Shown piece by piece: positions 48,628-56,556 of a stretch of DNA of 64,000 nucleotides. Each line of letters opens with the position of its first letter. Position 1 is the first letter of the stretch. The DNA comes from Burkholderiales bacterium (GTDB lineage Bacteria > Pseudomonadota > Gammaproteobacteria > Burkholderiales > UBA6910). Below the pieces are notes generated by a model that had not been told where the DNA came from, searched no databases, and worked only from the letters and a program-made list of their open reading frames with translations. Location: NCBI GenBank assembly GCA_026005015.1, contig BPKG01000001.1, positions 248,001-312,000 of the forward strand, written 5' to 3'. A program made the position numbers and the translations under genes.

Positions 48628-49109
48628 TCCGCCACCTCCTCACGCCACTCGACCGCCATCGCATCCAAGCTGGCGCGTGCCCTCATAATCTCGCGCCGTA
48701 GGTGGCAGTCGTGCACCGGCGGCTCCTTCCGCGCCAAGGCGATCAGCTCCGGCGTTTTGTCCTTCGGCCTTTCGCCGCGCTCCGGCCTGGCCACCACCCT
48801 TTGCTGCGGCGCCTCCAGGTCCAGCTCATCCACAGCCTCGACCTTGCAGCCAAGAACCCACGCGATCCGTTGCGCCAGCGCGTCAGTGCTGCGGCAAGCG
48901 ACAAGAACGTCGCCAAAGTCCGACGTTCGCACCCTGCACAACCTGATCCCGGGGAACATGGCCAGCAGCACTCCCGGCGTTTGTTTGAACGCCTCGAAGT
49001 CTTTCCAATACGTCGAAACCCCGGGTTCGAGGAACTTCGCCAGCTCTGCATCCACCGGTGACCAGCCGGTCGAAGAGAGCTTTTCCGAAATGAATTTTCT
49101 AGCGTTCAT
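48624..49109 (-). CDS. Hypothetical 161-aa island protein
   Basis: This is an unrecognised protein starting MNARKFISEKLSSTGWSPVDAEL. The central part has EPGVSTYWKDFEAFKQTPGVLL. The C-terminal half is charged (ARPERGERPKDKTPELIALARK). It overlaps its neighbours by 4 bp on both sides, which supports translation in one operon with the RuvC-like gene. Confidence 0.65.
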   Translation of the reverse strand: MNARKFISEKLSSTGWSPVDAELAKFLEPGVSTYWKDFEAFKQTPGVLLAMFPGIRLCRVRTSDFGDVLVACRSTDALAQRIAWVLGCKVEAVDELDLEAPQQRVVARPERGERPKDKTPELIALARKEPPVHDCHLRREIMRARASLDAMAVEWREEVAE

Positions 49110-49591
49110 ATGGCCTCCTTGTAAAAGTGATGTAAGGCGATCAACACGGCATCAGCCCGGTCGTGCCTGGTCAGATGCGGGCGGGCAGACGGGCACAGGC
49201 GCAAGGCGGCGGCAATGCTTGCCTCCTTGGGAGCGCCGGGGCCCAGACCGGCCCACCTCCTCCACGCAATCGGCGCAACGCGATGCAGCGGCAGGCCCGC
49301 GGCCAGCACCACGGCTTCGATGGCACCGACATTGCGGCCAAAGCTGAAGGCCGAAACCTTGCTGTCGGTCGGGCGGGCATGGACAAGCTCGATCACGGCG
49401 CGGCGCACCGGATGCCGTGTCACCATCGCCGACAATGCAGCGGCATCGATGGCCTTCTTGCGCGGGCCTTCGTCGAGGATGGGCATGTCGGCCACGTCCA
49501 GCACCGCGCCATCCTCGCCGATCCACGCCAGCGCACCGGCCAAGCCGGGGTCGATGCCCAGAACGGCATCAAGAACTCCGTTTCGGCGCAT
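49106..49591 (-). CDS. RuvC-like Holliday-junction resolvase
   Basis: This is a 161-aa RNase H-fold nuclease of the RuvC type found in phages. The first catalytic Asp is in LGIDPGLAGALAWI, the Glu in AVIELVHARP (about residue 67), and the final Asp pair in RHDRADAVLIALHH. All acidic positions expected for metal binding are present, so it should cut branched DNA during island replication or excision. It follows the TubC-like gene with a 23-bp overlap. Confidence 0.85.
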   Translation of the reverse strand: MRRNGVLDAVLGIDPGLAGALAWIGEDGAVLDVADMPILDEGPRKKAIDAAALSAMVTRHPVRRAVIELVHARPTDSKVSAFSFGRNVGAIEAVVLAAGLPLHRVAPIAWRRWAGLGPGAPKEASIAAALRLCPSARPHLTRHDRADAVLIALHHFYKEAI

Positions 49592-50012
49592 GGAAAACTC
49601 CCTGGCGTGTTGGTTTATGGTCAGGGGTCAGACACCACGCGGGCAGGCCGTAGGGGGGGGCTGTCCACGGGATCGGGGGGAATCCGGCAACGCCGGATCG
49701 GACAAGGCCAGCCCGCAGGGCAGCCCACGGCAGGCCAAGATTGCGGGCCAGCAGGCCGGTCGATGCGCGGGCGGCGGCTTCGGCTTCAGGGCGCGGTAGG
49801 CCACCGCGCTCAAGTGCGGCGGCGCGTGCCTCGAAGTGTTCCTTGAGCATCTCCGCCCAGAGACAGGCGAGCAAGCCGCGCTTGTTGGCGCGGATAGCCT
49901 CGCGTTGCGCCGGGGTCAAGCGGGATGCTGGGGACACGATCAGCAAGTCACCGTCGGGGACCAGGCTGAACCCGGCGGCCCGAAGCTCAGCAAGCAGGGC
50001 AGCGGCGCGCAT
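49569..50012 (-). CDS. TubC N-terminal docking domain-like island protein
   Basis: This is a 147-aa protein. Residues 1-50 (LLAELRAAGFSLVPDGDLLIVSPASRLTP, then QREAIRANKRGLLACL) match the TubC docking-domain pattern often seen in phage and island proteins of unknown role. The C-terminal half is Pro- and Ala-rich. The start ATG at 50012 lies just downstream of the phased hexamer array on the transcribed strand. Confidence 0.7.
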   Translation of the reverse strand: MRAAALLAELRAAGFSLVPDGDLLIVSPASRLTPAQREAIRANKRGLLACLWAEMLKEHFEARAAALERGGLPRPEAEAAARASTGLLARNLGLPWAALRAGLVRSGVAGFPPIPWTAPPYGLPAWCLTPDHKPTRQGVFHAPKRSS

Positions 50013-50073
50013 GTCAGTACCTCTCCGCGTCGGGGCATGTGGGTTGTCGCAGCGATTCGCGCTTGGGGGGGTC

Positions 50074-50262
50074 TGCGAAAGCTGCGAATGCTGCGAAAAA
50101 CCCGCATGGTTGCTTGATTTCAGCGTTTGCGAAGGCTTGCGAATCTTGCGAATGGGCTTGGTCGCGTTCGCAGCTTTCGCAAACATTCGCAAACCCGCGA
50201 ACCCCAGTATTGGTGCGGGTTTTCGCAGAATTCGCAGGATTCGCAGGGGGGTCGCTTTCGCA
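50074..50262. repeat. Array of 13 TGCGAA/TTCGCA hexamers in four phased groups
   Basis: TGCGAA occurs at 50074, 50083, 50092, then 50128, 50138, 50147. The reverse complement TTCGCA occurs at 50167, 50176, 50186, then 50222, 50231, 50240, 50257. Within groups the spacing is 9-10 bp. Groups two and three are inverted about 50160 and can form a long stem; group one and group four are likewise inverted. On the minus strand the array encodes runs such as CESCEFCE or FAAFAAFA depending on frame, at the end of the primase gene. It could be an origin iteron set, a protein-binding array or a structured RNA. Confidence 0.8.
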
Positions 50263-52557
50263 AATGCAGGGGGGCGCGGTTTGCCTCCACCACGCCACCG
50301 GCAAAGGTGACCAAGCCAGCCGCTTCCAGCCGCTCGATGGCGGCGTCGCGGCGGCTCTTGCTGCGCAGCGGCGCAGGGCCAAGGCGTAGAATGTCGCCGG
50401 GGCGCGGGTGCCATGTCCTGTTCGAGCAGCCACCGATACAAAGTCATGGCATGCTGCGCCACCGGGTCGGCGCGCCCATCTTCAAGGGCAGCCAGCCATT
50501 GCCGGATCGAGTAGCGGACAAGCGCGATGCCGCGCTCGATGGCGCGGGCGTCGATGCCTTCCTCACCGGCAAAAACCGCCTGTACTCCGGCGATGCGGGC
50601 GGCAAGCTCAGCGCCGCGCAGCGCGAACGGCTTGACGGCTTGCAGGTCGCCAAGCCGCGCCTCGTGCTCGCAATGCTCGAAAAAGTTAGCCAGGGTGCGG
50701 GCGTGCCACCTCGTCCATCTCCAGCACCGGCAGGGTGTCGTTGTCGGCGAGCTGCGGGTGCGTGAGCAGCCGCGCACAGCGTTCCCAATAGCCAATGACG
50801 GCCGGGCTTTCGGAAGGTCTGAAAGGGCGATACTTGCGCGGCGGCAGCGGCGCGGGCCAAGCCAGCAGGAAGCGCGGCCAGAATCCGATGCCAGCCAGTG
50901 ATTGGTCGGCCAAGCTTTCCAGCACGGCGGCGGGTTGCGCCATCAAATGAACGGACAGCCGCACACCGTAGCGCTCCAGTCGGCCAGCACCGGCGCGGGC
51001 CACCGACAAGTGCCCACGATCCCATAAGCCGCACAGGGCAGCGGCGGTCTTGATGCGGTTTTCCGGCAGCATAGCGTGCCCGGCCAGAAGCACTCCGCCT
51101 TCTGTTGAAAATATGCCTTGGCTTGGCATGCCCACCGCAAAGGCGCGGCGCAAGCCTTCAAGCGTGATGTCTGCCGTGACGCGGGTAAGGCTCTGCGGGC
51201 GGATCGTCGCCGCTTTCCTTGGCTCGCTTGCAGGCGGCCTCGTGCGCACGTGCGGCCTCACGTTGCCACTCGTTCAGCGGGCGCAGGGCGATGCGATCGG
51301 CGGAATCCTTACCGTCACCGGACGATGCAATGGTCAAGCAATACAGGCTAAGCGGCTTTTTCCGCGCCGTCGAGCGTGCGCACGTTCGCCACCGATTGCG
51401 CCAGCAGCGCGGCAGCGGCCAGCACGGATTGACCGGCCAGCGCAACGTCGCATTGCATGCCGTGCGCAATCTCAACCGCCACGTCAGCCAGCGGGCCAAG
51501 CGCATCGACAGGATAGGGGGTGTCGGGCTTGGCCTCTGGCATCAGGGCCTCGCGGGCGAGGCTCAGGGCTTCCTCGCGGCTCATGGGCGCGGTAAGAGCT
51601 TCCACACCGGCGAAGCATTCACGCACCGCCTCCAACCCGCGGGCGGCGTGCAGGTCGTTGAAGTCGGTGCCGGGCAACAGGTCGGCAGGCGGGCTCAGCA
51701 GCGGGCAGCGCAAGGCTTCGGCGGCGCGGATGGCCTCCGGATGCGGATGGCCGGTCTTGTCCAGATCGGCGGCAATGACAAGCTCGATGCCGGGCCTGGC
51801 GGCGCGGATGGCCTCTCCAGCAGCGGCCAGATTGCCCACGCTCAGCGCGGCGGCTACCGGCTCACCCAGCGCCTCGGCGATGGACAACGCGGTTGCCACG
51901 CCTTCGGCCAGCACCACGCGGCCACGCTCGGGCAGAGGTCCCGTGGCCCAGCAGCCCGCCCGCTTGGCACCGCCAGCCAGCGCGGACTTGCGGCCTTGCT
52001 CGTCGATCATCTCCAGCGTTGCCAGTGCGCCATCGACACGCACCGGCGCAATCAGGATGCGGCCTTGCAACGGCTCGCCCTTGTTTTTCGGCGTGTAGCC
52101 CAGCCGTTGCGCGAGGATTTCCGCGTCCATTTCGCGCAGGCTCGCCACCGGCTTAACGTTCTTGCGCACCAAGTAGGGGGTGATCAACGCCGGCGGGCCT
52201 GGCCTCGCGCCAGATCATTTCTGCGACAGTGGCGGCTCGCTCAGCGCGTTGCTGGCGCTCCTCCTCGGCTTGGCGGCGTGCGGCCTCGATGCGGCGGGCC
52301 AATTCCGCCGATTCGGTGGGCGTCAGTGTGCGGCCAAGATCGGCTCGCCACGGGATGGCCTTGCCACCTTGCCGCCAATCGCCGAAGGCGCCGGCGGGGA
52401 CTGGGCCGTCAGCGTGCAATACGAGCCAGCCGCTATCGTCGTTGTTCTTGCCGTTGGTTGAAAACCGGTGCAGTTTTCCGTCGGCAATAATTCTGTCGGG
52501 CGGCGTGATGCCGTGCCTGCGCATCGCTTCGGCGAAAAGCTCTTCGACGCGGCGCAT
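50120..52557 (-). pseudogene. Toprim/DUF3987-type primase-helicase, at least four frameshifts
   Basis: This is the island replication protein, about 810 codons when joined. The first piece (MRRVEELFAEAMRRHGI) has a zinc-free primase-like N terminus. The second (from the slip at G run 52176-52180) has a Toprim domain with VVLAEGVATALSIAEALG and ELVIAADLDKTG. The third has a Walker A-like IASSGDGKD and helices LNEWQREAARAHEA. The fourth and fifth have DUF3987-type segments (GIFSTEGGVLLAGHAML, RFLLAWPAPLPP, ANFFEHCEHEARLG). Each piece aligns end to end, so the parent gene was intact recently or the read is faulty. It ends inside the hexamer array at about 50120. Confidence 0.75.
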
Positions 52558-52560
52558 GGT

Positions 52561-52746
52561 TCAACCCCGCGAGAGCTTTTCACGCTCGGCCAGCCACGCC
52601 TCAATATCAGACGCGCGCCAGCCAACCGCCCTTTTTCCAATCCTGATCGGCTTCGGAAAAACACCGCTTTTGACGGCCGCATACAGCCATGTGCGACCCA
52701 TGCCGATGAGCTGCAGAACGTCGGGCAAACGCAGCACTCGGTCCAT
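52561..52746 (-). CDS. AlpA-family DNA-binding regulator
   Basis: This is a 61-aa winged-helix/MerR-like protein of the AlpA family. It begins MDRVLRLPDVLQLIGMGRTW, with KSGVFPKPIRIGKRAVGW and IEAWLAEREK. In P4-like islands AlpA activates excision or early genes. GAGGAG lies 7 bp before its ATG. It is 3 bp upstream of the primase gene in an apparent operon. Confidence 0.88.
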   Translation of the reverse strand: MDRVLRLPDVLQLIGMGRTWLYAAVKSGVFPKPIRIGKRAVGWRASDIEAWLAEREKLSRG

Positions 52747-53282
52747 CGTTCATCTCCTCTGATGAAGGCTTCGGCCGGCATTTCCTCCGTGCGCGAAGCA
52801 ATATGGTCGAGCCTGCCTGCGCGTTGCGCGCAGAGAGCGGAGCAGCCTTTCGGCGTGCGCCGCCACTATGCCGTGTCGCTTTCCATCGGACCGGATTCGT
52901 CCGTTTTAGGACGCAGGCGACGGCATCACAGTGCCACGCATGGCGCGAGGCCGTCCAGCGCCGTTCGCAGCCACGCGCGACGCCTCGGCTGTTTTCATGG
53001 GGGTTTTGTGGGCTTGACAGCGGATACCGTTTGTACGAACCTATCTCTAACGCCAGCGGGCAGGTGTGGACTGCGATCCTCGCTAGAGGAATTCGACTCC
53101 CCCTTTTCAGACGCTGGCGTTTCTATTTCCACCGCCTCCACCAGATTTTGCGTCGTGCCCATGACAGGCCAGCGCGGGCGCGGGCTTCGATCAGCACACG
53201 CGCTGCGTCTCGGCAGTATTCAGGTTTTTATCGTGGGTGTTGGGGGGGATGGGGCGCGGACTTTGCGCGCGGGAGAAGCGGG
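52747..53282. other. Long leader between integrase block and alpA
   Basis: These 536 bp have no convincing gene. They contain a TTGACA at 53014-53019 and a near-perfect palindrome GTTTGTACGAAC at 53029-53040, plus GC-rich inverted segments. They probably carry the alpA/primase promoter and regulator sites. Plus-strand open frames here are antisense and lack features of real proteins. Confidence 0.4.
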
Positions 53283-53495
53283 TTACTCCTCCCCGCGAAT
53301 CTTGAGACTCGGGAAGTACACCTTTTTCGCGTAGGCGAGCGATTCTTTCAAGTCTCGCCTTAGCGACTCGATTTCTGAGCTCGTCAAACGAAGAAGTTCT
53401 GGATGCCTAACCGTCAGCGAGACCTTGCGCAACTCGGCGCGTTCGAAAAACGCATCGTCCAGTTCCGGATCGTGCCACGTGTCTTCTTTCCTCAT
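53283..53495 (-). CDS. Hypothetical 70-aa protein following the integrase
   Basis: This is a small charged protein starting MRKEDTWHDPELDDAFFERAEL, with a helix SSEIESLRRDLKESLAYAKK. Its ATG overlaps the integrase TGA (ATGA), so it is translated with the integrase. It could be an excision cofactor by position, but the sequence does not show an HTH. Confidence 0.6.
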   Translation of the reverse strand: MRKEDTWHDPELDDAFFERAELRKVSLTVRHPELLRLTSSEIESLRRDLKESLAYAKKVYFPSLKIRGEE

Positions 53496-54746
53496 GCTCT
53501 TTCTCCCACCGGCAGCCGGATCACCTCCGCGCTTGGGCGGGTGACGAACCGCGCCCAGTCATCCATCAAGGCGCGGCGCTTGGCGAGCAGCGCACCGCGT
53601 GCGTAGGCGGCCTCGGCCTTGTCGTGAAGCTGATGCGCCAAGGCGTGCTCGATCACCTCGCGGGCATGGTGCGTCGTCTCGCCAGCCCAGTCGCGGAAGG
53701 TCGAGCGTAGGCCGTGCGCCGTGATGACGCGATCCGATGCCGGGTCGATCCAGCCTTGCCCACCGGCGGCCAAGCTGTCGGCGTGCATGCGCCGAATGGT
53801 CTGCGTCAGCGCCATGTCGGAGAACATGCCACCACGGGGCGCAAAGAAGACATAGGGGCTGCCTTCCATGCGCGGCAGGCTCTTGAGCAGCGCCAGCACC
53901 GGCGCGGACAAGGGGATGACGTGCTCCTTGCCAGCCTTCATCCTCTCGCCGGGGATCGTCCATAGCCCGGCCTCGAAGTCGAATTCGCGCCACGTCGCGC
54001 CTCGGGCCTCGCCGGATCGGCAGGCCGTCAGCAGCACGAACTCCAGACACCGGGCGGCCATGCCGGGGCGTTCGGTCAGGGCGCGGTAAAACTCGGCCAC
54101 GCGGGGATAGGGCAGCGCGGGCATGTGCTCGATGCGTTTGACCTTGGCCGGTTCGGGCAGCAGCATCTTCAGCCGTCCACGCCAGCGGGCGGGGTTGGCG
54201 TCATCACGCCAGCCATGCGCGGCGCAGTAATCCAGCACGGCCTCGATCCGTTGGCGCACCCGGCTTGCCGTCTCCGGCTTCTCCACCCAGATCGGGCGCA
54301 GGCAGGCCAGCACGTGCTCCACCGTGACGGCTTGCGGTTGCAGCTTGCCGATGCGCGGCAGCACGTAATCGCGCAGGGTGTTCTCCCATTGGCCTTGCGT
54401 GCTTGGCATTGCGCCAGCCGGGGCGCTTGCTCTCGATCAGCCGGGCGGCGGCCTCGGCAAAGGTGGGGACACGCTCGGCCTTGCCGGTCAGCCGGGCAAA
54501 GACGGCGGCGGGGTCTTCGCCGTTGAGCAGGGCATGCCGCAGCTTGGCGGCCAGCTCGCGGGCTTCCTTCAGGCTTCGGTCGCGGATGCTGCCCAGGCCA
54601 AGCTGTCGTGCCTTGCCGTCACGCTGGAAGCGAAACACCCAGGATCGGGCGCGGCCTTCATTCCTCACCAGCAGATACAGGTTGTTGCCGTCGGCGTGCA
54701 GACCGTCGGGCAGGGTCTCGATGTGTCGCGCGGTCAGTCTCGCCAT
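53492..54746 (-). CDS. int: Tyrosine integrase of the P4 type, one frameshift
   Basis: This is a site-specific recombinase of about 417 aa. The N-terminal DUF4102 arm-binding domain (LPDGLHADGNNLYLLVRNEGRARSWVFRFQ) is in the first frame, starting MARLTARHIE at 54746 after GGAGGGTGCAAGC. A slip near 54405 leads to the core-binding and catalytic domains. Catalytic residues are R in ACRSGEARG, HxxR in TAHGLRSTFRDWA, His in EVIEHALAHQ and Tyr in AEAAYARG. It would recombine the tRNA-Ser 3' end with the island. It lies at the far end from the target tRNA, 160 bp inside attR. Confidence 0.85.
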
Positions 54747-54762
54747 GCTTGCACCCTCCTTG

Positions 54763-54782
54763 TGTGTTACACCGTGTGTTAC
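54763..54782. repeat. Right-end 12-bp spaced direct repeats, possible integrase arm sites
   Basis: TGTGTTAC occurs at 54763-54770 and 54775-54782 just upstream of the integrase start. Spacing and core (GTTAC) match the pair at the left end. Confidence 0.4.
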
Positions 54783-54904
54783 AGCGAAACGCGGCTTGGG
54801 GCGAATTTTGGCGAACGAAGGCGGAACAGTCAATGGGCTAACCCATTGATCAGGCGATTACTTAATGGACGTCTGAGTATGACCATGGACTAACGGGTGG
54901 CAGA

Positions 54905-54918
54905 CACCCCTTCCGCCA
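54905..54918 (+). repeat. attR direct repeat (CACCCCTTCCGCCA)
   Basis: This is an exact copy of the last 14 bases of tRNA-Ser(TGA). It marks the right boundary of the island. Confidence 0.85.
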
Positions 54919-54955
54919 GAATCAAAATGGCCCCTCAATGTAGCCATTTTGGTTC
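54919..54955. repeat. 13-bp inverted repeat abutting attR
   Basis: GAATCAAAATGGC and GCCATTTTGGTTC pair over 13 bases with one mismatch around an 11-base loop. Such AAAATGGC ends resemble insertion-sequence termini, but no transposase is present and no T tract follows. Confidence 0.5.
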
Positions 54956-55068
54956 TAGAGGGGCGGGTGTGTGGACGAACCGCAGGGTTCGACCACCCGA
55001 GCACCGCTTGGCTGGGACGTCACGAGCGCAGCGAGGGCCGAGGCTTTCGCGGAGGCAACGCGCCATGG

Positions 55069-55260
55069 TCAGCCCTCGTAATTGTCGAGCATTTCGGTCA
55101 ACTGGCGGGCTTGGTACGGGGAAAGCAGCCGTTGCAGTTCTTTCTGGAAGTGCAGGATCACCGGCTCCCCCCTTCGAGCATAGACGGTATGGGAGCCCTT
55201 GCCCCGCCCTGACGAAGCCGATTACCCCCCGCCGCCTAGCACGCGTCCTCGAGTGAACCC
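55069..55260 (-). pseudogene. Possible small toxin-like gene remnant
   Basis: The minus-strand frame ends with KGSHTVYARRGEPVILHF, LSPYQARQLTEMLDNYEG and a TGA at 55069-55071. The GSHxVY pattern followed by PYQARQL resembles short HicA-like toxin families. Upstream, FVRAGQG in another frame suggests a slip near 55205. No start is clear. This is a weak call. Confidence 0.25.
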
Positions 55261-55491
55261 GCGTCGGCCCAGGCGACCGGGGCATGGCGCGGGGCGCTTT
55301 CAACGCGCAGGGCTACTTCCCGCGCCGCCTCTCAAGGCCCGGCGCGTTCGGGCACAGCCTGGGCGAGCTCGGCGGCCGTGCGCGCGCAGGAATTCCGCGG
55401 CAAACTCCTCTTCCTCCTCTTCCAGCGCCTCGTACTCCTGCCGGAAAGGCAGCGTCCTTCAGCCACCTTCACTTGAGCGTGGCGAATCTCG

Positions 55492-55941
55492 TCATCGCCG
55501 CCCTCGTTTCAATGGACCTTTCCGCAGGGCGCATTTCTTTGCCGCCGCCCGCTTGACCACGGGGACGGCTTTCCTTGACGCCGCCGCCTTGGCTTGCTGC
55601 GCGGCGACGAGGTGCTCGATCCCTGCGCGGGGGTCCGGGCTGGGGTCCCGAAAGGCCCGAAGAACCGCATCCGGCTCCTTCGACACGATGTAGAGCAGGC
55701 TCCTCGCAGGCCCCTGGGGCTCGCGGCGCCGCTGCTCCCAGTTGCGCAGCGTTCCCACGCTCACGCCCAACAGGCCGGCGAAGGCGTCCTGCGACAGCTT
55801 GAGTTCCTTTCGGATGTGCGGCACGTCCTCGGCCGTGGGCAGCGTCACTTCATGCGTGGCAAGCTCGGCCTTGCCCCGGGTCCAGGCGGCCAGCTCCTCA
55901 AGCCCTTCGATGATCTCCCGTCCGATGTTTCGCTTGTTCAT
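55492..55941 (-). CDS. XRE-family antitoxin with basic C-terminal tail
   Basis: This 149-aa protein is the antitoxin of a HigBA/NadS-type pair. It starts MNKRNIGREIIEGLEEL. The HTH is KELKLSQDAFAGLLGVSVGTLRNWEQRRREPQGPA (about residues 45-75). Unlike usual members of about 100 aa, it continues with an Ala/Lys/Arg-rich tail (AKAAASRKAVPVVKRAAAKK and onward). It binds its toxin and represses the operon by analogy. Its ATG overlaps the toxin stop by 4 bp. Confidence 0.85.
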   Translation of the reverse strand: MNKRNIGREIIEGLEELAAWTRGKAELATHEVTLPTAEDVPHIRKELKLSQDAFAGLLGVSVGTLRNWEQRRREPQGPARSLLYIVSKEPDAVLRAFRDPSPDPRAGIEHLVAAQQAKAAASRKAVPVVKRAAAKKCALRKGPLKRGRR

Positions 55942-56243
55942 GTCAGCCGTTTCACCCATTGGGCGATGGCGTTGCGTTGGGCCTGGCTCAGATTGGCCCG
56001 CTCGCCCTTGCCATAGATGGTCAGCATGAAAATTTGCTCGTGCGTCCTTCGCCAAAAGTAGATCACACGCACGCCGCCCGACTTGCCCTTGCCTTCGATG
56101 CTCCAGCGTACCTTCCGTACCCCGCCCGTGCCCTTCATCACCGCACCGGCGTCCGGGTGCTCCATCAAGTAGGCTTGCAGCCCGCGGTAGTCGTCATCCG
56201 ATAGGTAGCGCGGCAGCAGCTTCGTGAAGGTTGTTGCTTCCAC
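55938..56243 (-). CDS. RelE/HigB-type toxin
   Basis: This is a 101-aa RelE-superfamily toxin, the first gene of the pair. It starts (GTG) with EATTFTKLLPRYLSDDDYRGLQ, and has GTGGVRKVRW and VRVIYFWRRTHEQIFMLTIYGKGE, the beta strands of the mRNA interferase fold. Family members cleave mRNA at the ribosome. The start lies only about 4 bp after the predicted transcription start, so the mRNA may be leaderless. Confidence 0.85.
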   Translation of the reverse strand: MEATTFTKLLPRYLSDDDYRGLQAYLMEHPDAGAVMKGTGGVRKVRWSIEGKGKSGGVRVIYFWRRTHEQIFMLTIYGKGERANLSQAQRNAIAQWVKRLT

Positions 56244-56556
56244 GGGATGTTTTATGATACGTCAATGACGCACCATAAGACAAGCGGGGGAAGACCCCCC
56301 AAAAGCCGAGGGAGAAGACGCGCCCATCCTCAAGGAGCCGGCACGGCTGGAATCAGACCACGACGGCGGAGCGCTCGCTGGGTGGCAAGTCAACCCGCCT
56401 TGTGGAGCGGCACCACGTTCTCCGGCATGGCTGGCGCCGCCACCCCGCAGGCGCGCCGGGCGGACTCCAGCACCCCAGTATCATAAGCCGTGTGCAGGAC
56501 GTGGGAATGACGGTGCGTTTCGCTGCCACTTCTGCGCACCCCGCTTGACGAGGCGC
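56244..56556. other. Intergenic region upstream of the toxin-antitoxin pair
   Basis: These 313 bp contain the toxin-antitoxin promoter near 56254-56283. The rest shows no supported gene. The Slam gene ends just beyond it, on the same strand. Confidence 0.4.
56254..56283 (-). promoter_or_regulatory. Probable promoter of the toxin-antitoxin operon
   Basis: On the minus strand TTGTCT is followed after 18 bp by TATCAT. The predicted start of transcription is within a few bases of the toxin GTG at 56243. Confidence 0.5.

Larger units (their letters stand above)
47700..54918. mobile_element. 7.2-kb tRNA-Ser integrative element, satellite-like
   Basis: This island lies between the tRNA-Ser 3' end and a 14-bp copy of it. 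All supported genes are on the minus strand. From right to left they are a tyrosine integrase, a 70-aa unknown, a long leader, AlpA, a Toprim/DUF3987 primase, a TubC-docking-like protein, a RuvC-like resolvase, two unknowns and a KPGQSGNPAGRP protein. No capsid, tail, large terminase, lysis or conjugation gene is seen. The composition resembles P4-like satellites and minimal integrative islands that rely on a helper. Dense frameshifts in the primase may mean decay or sequence error. Confidence 0.85.
54919..55491. other. Accessory remnant region right of the island
   Basis: These 573 bp begin with an inverted repeat (54919-54931 with 54943-54955) and include a possible minus-strand gene fragment at 55069-55260. 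No complete gene is supported. The segment looks like a scar of earlier insertions. Confidence 0.4.

Noticed and set aside
50074-50262. Hexamer array as a CRISPR or a simple microsatellite
   Set aside because: Hexamers are too short, occur in both orientations and are separated by non-identical 3-4 bp, in defined groups.
52468-53334. Plus-strand open frame of 288 codons
   Set aside because: It runs antisense to alpA and the primase start, has no ribosome site and a composition of shadow frames in GC-rich DNA.
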